Shown piece after piece: positions 59,905 through 64,000 of a DNA stretch of 64,000 nt; position 1 is the first letter of the stretch; each line of letters starts with the position of its first letter. Under the pieces are notes generated by a model. The model worked only from the letters and a program-made list of their open reading frames with translations, did not search any database and had not been told where the DNA came from. A program made the position numbers and the translations under genes. This stretch comes from Marinobacter zhejiangensis (GTDB lineage Bacteria; Pseudomonadota; Gammaproteobacteria; Pseudomonadales; Oleiphilaceae): positions 62,001 through 126,000 of the forward strand of contig NZ_FOUE01000006.1 in NCBI RefSeq assembly GCF_900114775.1. The letters run 5' to 3'.

Positions 59905-60834
59905 ATGAATATAAAACTCGATAAGCTACGCTCCTTTGTACTGGTGGCTGAGGAGGGCAACCTGACGCGGGCGGCCAAGCGTCGGCACACCACCCCTTCC
60001 GCCGTCAGCGAACACCTGCGCCAGTTGGAAGAACTGTTCGGCCTCAGCCTGTTTGAGCGTTCGCCCCGGGGAATGATGCTCACCGACGCGGGTAAAACCA
60101 TGCTGGTCCCGGCCCGCCAGGCGCTGCAACAAATCAAAGAGCTGGACGAAACCGCCCGGCGCCTGCGCAGCGAAACCCCTACCCGGCTGTTCATGGGGCT
60201 GAATGCCCCACCGGAATACCTCAAGGTGGACCAGATGCTACGACTGGCCGCCAGGGAGCTGCCGGATGTAGCCCTCGAGCTGTGTACCAGCTCGTCGTTT
60301 TTCATTGCCGAGCAGGTCCGTAATGGCGACATGGACCTGGGCTTTGTCTACGGTGAATTTGCCGATGATGACATTCACAGCATCGCCCTGGCCCCTATCC
60401 GGGTGTGCGTGGTGGGGCCAACCGACGGCTGCCTGGCGTTCCCCGAATCCCTGTCAGAACGGCGGGCCCTGCCCTGGATCTGGCCGTCAGCCAACTGCCC
60501 ATTTTCGAAGATGATGCCCGACCTCCTCGGCGGAGGACGCGAGCAAGCCACCGTTGTGACCAGTTCCGAGGACGAACACACCACCTTGTCGATGATCCGT
60601 GCCGGGCTGGGCTATGGCGTTGTTGAAGGTGAACTGGCTGATCACTGGGCAGAACGAGGCGGCATTCGCATCTACCCACAACCGGAAATGAGTGTTCGGC
60701 TCAATTTGTTGATCCGCAGGGACCAACTGGAACGCCGGAGCAACGCAGCGATTGCCGCTCTGATCGACCGGCTTTGGCACCCGGTGCCAGCAAACAGCGA
60801 TACCGAGGCTGTGGGCGAAGTGACGACCCCATAA
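59905..60834 (+). CDS. LysR-family transcription regulator
   Basis: A 309-residue regulator: N-terminal helix-turn-helix (LDKLRSFVLVAEEGNLTRAAKRRHTTPSAVSEHLRQLEELFGLSLFERSPRGMMLTDAG) and a LysR substrate-binding domain (from about 90; FMGLNAPPEYLKVDQML, PICVVGPT-like ligand loops, IRAGLGYGVVEGELAD). The effector is unknown. It is between the two paralogous lipoprotein genes and divergent from the DUF1127 gene, so one of these may be its target. Confidence 0.88.
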   Translation: MNIKLDKLRSFVLVAEEGNLTRAAKRRHTTPSAVSEHLRQLEELFGLSLFERSPRGMMLTDAGKTMLVPARQALQQIKELDETARRLRSETPTRLFMGLNAPPEYLKVDQMLRLAARELPDVALELCTSSSFFIAEQVRNGDMDLGFVYGEFADDDIHSIALAPIRVCVVGPTDGCLAFPESLSERRALPWIWPSANCPFSKMMPDLLGGGREQATVVTSSEDEHTTLSMIRAGLGYGVVEGELADHWAERGGIRIYPQPEMSVRLNLLIRRDQLERRSNAAIAALIDRLWHPVPANSDTEAVGEVTTP

Positions 60835-60868
60835 AAAAAGGCAGGTCAACATACGCTGACCTGCCTTT
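60833..60868. terminator. Bidirectional terminator between LysR gene and lipoprotein 2
   Basis: A7-GGCAGGTCA-8 nt-TGACCTGCC-TTT; arms match the terminator at 57955-57990 closely, with a shared CCCCATAAAAAA flank. The T/A tracts allow use in both directions. Confidence 0.85.
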
Positions 60869-60909
60869 GAGCATTGCGGCAAGCCTCACGGCCTGCCTTA
60901 AGCCCGCTC

Positions 60910-61950
60910 TTATCGACGCTGAACCGACAGAGTGTAGATACCGCCATTCTCTTCGTAGCTGCGAGCGGTTACTTGATAAACGCCCGGCTTGAAGGTTTCG
61001 GTGATACGGGAGTTGTAGTTGTCACCGCCATCATCATCTTCAGCATAGAAACCGTCGGGGCCTTCGATAGCCAGAACCGAGTCCATGCTGGTGGAGCGCA
61101 TATCCAGCTGGTAGACGCCTTCTTCAGCGATGTTCAGGGTGTAGCTGTTGGGCGAGGAACGCATCCAGCCATTGATTTCAGAGTTCACTTCCAGGGTATC
61201 GGTTTCGGTGATCTCGATATCCAGGCTGGAAATCTCGATGCTGAACAGACCAGCGCTTTGCTCGTAGGAGGTGGCAGTCAGGGTGTACTCACCCGGCTCC
61301 AGCATGTCGCCGATGCTGGCGTTGTAATCCATGCCGCCGTCATCGTCTTCGGTGTGGTAGCCGTTAGGGCCCTGCAGCACCAGCATGGTGTCAAAGTCAT
61401 CGGACAACATATCGATCTGGTAGGCACCAGCGGTTTCCACGGTCAGCTCGTAGGTGCGCGGTTCCATCTGCAGCCAGCCCATGGTGGAGCCAGGAACAGT
61501 CAGCACACCGGTGTCATTCAGCTCCATGCTCTTGGAACGAATATTGAACGGGCCGTAGCTGTCGGCGGTCAAACCGCTGATAACCACCGCGTAGTCACCA
61601 CTTTGATCAGCCCGGAAACGCAGCGGCGAGGCGCTGATCAGCAGGTCATTCTGGTCGTCGTACAGGGACACAACGTTTTCCACGCTGCCATCCACTTCAA
61701 TCTCAATCAGGTCACCCTCTTGCAGGGACAGGCTATAAGCCTGGTAACGGCTACCGTCCTTGAAGTTGAGCGGGCTTTGGGTGGTCAGTTCACCACGGGA
61801 ACGCTCCCCGATCACCAGCTTTCCATCAGTGCTGCCAACGATGGAAGCGCCGCCACTGCTTGCGCCACTCATGGCCTGACATCCTGCCAGCATAACTACG
61901 GCTACACCGCCCAGGGTGCCCTTTACCAGAGAAGAAGAATTCTTGCTCAT
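60910..61950 (-). CDS. PPC-repeat lipoprotein 2 (paralog)
   Basis: A 346-residue lipoprotein (lipobox MLAGC, Cys24), homologous to lipoprotein 1 along its length but with two PPC-like units where the other has three. The opening MSKNSSSLVKG, the GSTDGKLVIGERSRGELTTQSPLNFKDGSRYQ block and the C-terminal EENGGIYTLSVQRR match. Acidic DDDGGD loops are again present. It shares upstream block and terminator with the first copy, so the duplication was segmental. No partner genes. Confidence 0.8.
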   Translation of the reverse strand: MSKNSSSLVKGTLGGVAVVMLAGCQAMSGASSGGASIVGSTDGKLVIGERSRGELTTQSPLNFKDGSRYQAYSLSLQEGDLIEIEVDGSVENVVSLYDDQNDLLISASPLRFRADQSGDYAVVISGLTADSYGPFNIRSKSMELNDTGVLTVPGSTMGWLQMEPRTYELTVETAGAYQIDMLSDDFDTMLVLQGPNGYHTEDDDGGMDYNASIGDMLEPGEYTLTATSYEQSAGLFSIEISSLDIEITETDTLEVNSEINGWMRSSPNSYTLNIAEEGVYQLDMRSTSMDSVLAIEGPDGFYAEDDDGGDNYNSRITETFKPGVYQVTARSYEENGGIYTLSVQRR

Positions 61951-62028
61951 ATACTATCCCTATACATCCTTAGTTTGACGATTGACTGGGCACACAATGC
62001 ACCCATTCCTTGACGGAAATCCAACGAC

Positions 62029-62040
62029 CTACATCATAGC
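62029..62040 (-). promoter_or_regulatory. Duplicated upstream block of lipoprotein 2 gene
   Basis: The same CTACATCATAGC as at 59428-59439, at the same 79-base distance from the start codon. Confidence 0.5.
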
Positions 62041-62088
62041 GATAAATTCTTGTCTTATCGTTGAATTTTGAAAAATTTTGTAGAATCT

Positions 62089-62111
62089 TCCGGGGTCAGA
62101 TCAGCCCCGGA
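62089..62111 (-). terminator. Hairpin after the 324-aa gene
   Basis: TCCGGGG and CCCCGGA arms around TCAGATCAG. On the minus strand an A/T-rich stretch follows. It begins 2 bases past the 324-aa gene. A weak terminator candidate. Confidence 0.4.
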
Positions 62112-62113
62112 GC

Positions 62114-63088
62114 TCAGGCGAGCTTCAGGTCATCATGGGCCTGACAAAGACGGTCATGCAGTACCCGTACCCTCTCGGCCTTGGGGTCAACCGTCCGGCT
62201 GCCGTAGCTGGCTTCAAAACGGCAGGCCGCATAATCCCGGGCCTTCTTGCTGTAGTCCTGAATCCAGGCATTGCGAGCGGGCATCCGCTCCGGACGAATC
62301 GGCCAAATCCCTGGCCGGGGCGTTAGCCGCTCCAGGCCAATACGCCAGGGCTTGGGACTGACCCTGGCCCGGAAACACTTCTGGTTGCGGCACATCTGCA
62401 GGTACAGTGGGTCCGCTTTCAGCGCCAGCAACAGCTGACGACTGTCCTCCGACATCGGGTCATACGTGGTGTGCATGGCCAATACCCGGTAACCCATGGG
62501 CGTGCGGTATAGCCTGAGATGAACGTCGGGATGACGCTGGGCGTAAGTTTCAACAGCACTACGAACAAGCGCAGGTTGACCTCCGTGGCGACGCTCATGC
62601 CATCGCACCAGCGTTCGGGCCAGCCCGCCCGAGCCCCAAAGTCCCAGGCCGGCAACGCCAACAAACAGCCAGCCGGAGCCCGCAGCCACCGCCAGTGCAG
62701 CGGCCAGCACCAAAACAATCAGCACAATGGCGAAGGTCAATCGCGTCGGCGGGTTCTGGGGAAAGTCGATATCGGCAAACAACACGTCCGGGGTGTTCAG
62801 GCACAGCGCGCCGTAGACGTTGCGGGTCATGACCGTTTCGCCATCACGGGACACGACCTCTTCCCGAATGGGAAGCCCCTCGGCACCGTTGTACGTCAGT
62901 TTGTGGTCAACACGGCGAACACGCTCACCAGCCCGGGCTCGGGTCATAGCCTCTTCGGCCCGCTGCCGGGCATGGGCTTCAGCCGCAGCCTCGCTGTCAT
63001 CGGACCAACCAAAACGTTTGATGGTCACCTGCGCGCCGCTGATCCGATCTTTGACTTTGGCCTCTGCCCAATACTGGGGAACGATCAT
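62114..63088 (-). CDS. Membrane protein of unknown function, 324 aa
   Basis: The protein is 324 residues from the ATG at 63088 (AAGGAG upstream; it overlaps the preceding stop as TAATG). N-terminal cytosolic domain (about 1-110: WAEAKVKDRISGAQVTIKRFGWSDDSEAAAEAHARQRAEEAM), two adjacent hydrophobic segments (about 118-155) and a C-terminal domain with three cysteines (YLQMCRNQKCF, DYAACRFEAS). No known family is certain. It is coupled to a small monooxygenase-fold gene. Confidence 0.65.
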   Translation of the reverse strand: MIVPQYWAEAKVKDRISGAQVTIKRFGWSDDSEAAAEAHARQRAEEAMTRARAGERVRRVDHKLTYNGAEGLPIREEVVSRDGETVMTRNVYGALCLNTPDVLFADIDFPQNPPTRLTFAIVLIVLVLAAALAVAAGSGWLFVGVAGLGLWGSGGLARTLVRWHERRHGGQPALVRSAVETYAQRHPDVHLRLYRTPMGYRVLAMHTTYDPMSEDSRQLLLALKADPLYLQMCRNQKCFRARVSPKPWRIGLERLTPRPGIWPIRPERMPARNAWIQDYSKKARDYAACRFEASYGSRTVDPKAERVRVLHDRLCQAHDDLKLA

Positions 63089-63411
63089 TACTTCTCCTTG
63101 TAACCTGCTGGCATCACCACCCACTCAGGGTCTTCAAATGAGCCTACCCGGTGAATTTCGACGAACGGGGCCGCGCTGCGGATGATACCTGCGATGCGTT
63201 CATCATGCTGGGCTTCCATCGCATCCCGGGCCGCCTTGCTGTCCCAGTGGGCGATGGCAATCAGGCCATTGGGATCTCCAATTTTCCGGTGCAGTTCCGT
63301 GCCTCGGGCCCCCGGCGCCTGCTGAATCAGTTCCGACGCCCGGACCCAGACATCCGCATACTGCTCGGCGGTATACCCTTCCTTGATGCGGACTTCGAAT
63401 ATGTATTTCAT
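63088..63411 (-). CDS. Small dimeric alpha/beta-barrel (ABM-like) protein
   Basis: The protein is 107 residues from the ATG at 63411. It has the ferredoxin-like pattern of antibiotic biosynthesis monooxygenase (ABM) relatives (KYIFEVRIKEGYTAEQYADVWVRASELIQQAPGARGTELHRKIGDPNGLIAIAHWDSKAARDAM). Such proteins act as small oxygenases, heme-degrading or otherwise, or have no enzymatic role. Its stop codon overlaps the next start by one base. Confidence 0.65.
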   Translation of the reverse strand: MKYIFEVRIKEGYTAEQYADVWVRASELIQQAPGARGTELHRKIGDPNGLIAIAHWDSKAARDAMEAQHDERIAGIIRSAAPFVEIHRVGSFEDPEWVVMPAGYKEK

Positions 63412-63467
63412 ACGCCCCCCTTGTTCCTGCCTAATGACTCTTTCGTATCGAGCCATTCATCTGGCCG

Positions 63468-64000
63468 TCAGTCCAGCCGCTTTTTGAACCGCAACGACGC
63501 CAGCACCAGCCCCAGAACGGTGAAGCCGAGCAACCAGAACGCATCGTCAGACATGTCCGCCAGACTGGCATCCCGCAACACCACACCACGGACAGCCCGC
63601 ATGAAGTGTGTCGCCGGCAGCACCTCAGCAATATGCTGGGCCAGCTCCGGCATGCCCTCGTAGGGAAACATGAAGCCCGACAACAGAATCGATGGCATCA
63701 AAACAAACACGGTCATCTGCATGGCCTGCAGCTGGTTTGACGCCAGCGTCGAGATCACCAGCCCGAGGGACAAGCTCGCCGCGATAAACAGACCGGTAAT
63801 GGCCGCCAGGTGACCAAGGCCACCGACCACAGGCACCTGGAATACCCAATACCCCAACCCCAGGATGATGGAGACCTGAACAAACCCGATGAACACATAC
63901 GGAATGATCTTTCCGAGCATCAGTTCCATCGGACGGACGGGTGTGTTGATCAGCATTTCCATGTTGCCACGCTCCCGTTCCCGCACGATGGCGGCCGACG
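63468..64000 (-). CDS. ABC-2 type transporter permease, C-terminal part
   Basis: The frame is open to the window edge (codons read ...SAAIVRERERGNMEMLINTPVRP), so 177 residues of the C-terminal half are seen. Features: RERERGNMEMLINTPVRPMELMLGKIIPYVFIGFVQVSIIL, several membrane helices, QMTVFVLMPSILLSGFMFPYEGMPELAQHIAEVLPATHFM. The LLSGFMFP segment and the loop are typical of YhhJ/YbhS-like ABC-2 permeases for drug or lipid export. The ATPase gene would lie outside the window. Confidence 0.85.
   Translation of the reverse strand, partial: SAAIVRERERGNMEMLINTPVRPMELMLGKIIPYVFIGFVQVSIILGLGYWVFQVPVVGGLGHLAAITGLFIAASLSLGLVISTLASNQLQAMQMTVFVLMPSILLSGFMFPYEGMPELAQHIAEVLPATHFMRAVRGVVLRDASLADMSDDAFWLLGFTVLGLVLASLRFKKRLD

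Noticed and set aside
1..64000. tRNA, rRNA, insertion sequence or prophage genes
   Set aside because: No tRNA cloverleaf, rRNA segment, transposase, integrase or phage-like frame was recognised on either strand.

Overview
The window looks like a chromosomal stretch of a Marinobacter-type marine gammaproteobacterium. This rests on recall of families, not on a search: the wax ester synthase at 7798-9246 closely resembles the Marinobacter WS2 type, GC is high, and the regulators are of the Pseudomonas/Marinobacter kind (DesT-like, NsrR, DNR-like, NarXL). The dominant theme is anaerobic nitrate respiration.

Layout. 1-4.4 kb: two periplasmic binding proteins and a TRAP-type transporter with fused permease. 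4.4-7.6 kb: a small catabolic module (BASS-family transporter, Crp-like regulator, class II aldolase-fold protein, PhnZ-like HD oxygenase candidate). 7.8-12.5 kb: lipids (wax ester synthase, TetR repressor, DesC/DesB-type desaturase system). 12.5-16.7 kb: NO detoxification and reduction (NsrR, two small membrane proteins, DnrN/YtfE, quinol NO reductase NorZ). 17-27 kb: MoaA, then a minus-strand nitrous oxide reductase operon (DGC protein, uncharacterised 137-aa protein, NosR, Z, D, F, Y, L and a cytochrome c). 27-43.4 kb: nitrate block (two NarK transporters, DNR-like regulator, narGHJI plus a parvulin isomerase, a third NarK-like transporter, NarX/NarL). 43.5-47.5 kb: O2-independent ubiquinone synthesis (UbiT, UbiV, UbiU) and HemN. 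47.7-51.4 kb: a DUF2235 hydrolase fused to a PilZ-like domain, a DUF2845 protein, and a tandem HAD-like protein. 51.5-58 kb: copper resistance (Met-rich protein, helical protein, CopB, CopA, cupredoxin, CopRS). 58-62 kb: two paralogous PPC-repeat lipoproteins flanking a DUF1127 protein and a LysR regulator. 62-64 kb: two small genes and a truncated ABC-2 permease.

The genes form a nearly complete denitrification chain except nitrite reductase: nitrate uptake (NarK) to NarGHI (cofactor via MoaA, quinone via UbiTUV, heme via HemN), NO reduction (NorZ) and N2O reduction (Nos). The sequence shows a shared control layer: FNR/ANR/DNR-type boxes before narK1/nos, hemN and ubiUV; 7-2-7 NarL-like palindromes before narX, narG, dnr, nos/narK1 and moaA; and an NsrR-like site before dnrN-norZ.

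The most unusual signal is a pair of related structured elements, one after norZ (16721-16832) and one between narI and the isomerase gene (32314-32418). Each is a long perfect stem enclosing two hairpins. All four hairpins present a CANGGANG core with an ANGGAN hexaloop on the sense strand, the recognition pattern of CsrA/RsmA proteins, and the conserved hairpin shows compensatory base changes between the copies. A CsrA/RsmA-responsive RNA element, or a repeat family carrying such sites, in denitrification transcripts is the lead hypothesis. A second new motif is a 17-bp CTGAA-N6-CTGAA box found three times before copper genes.
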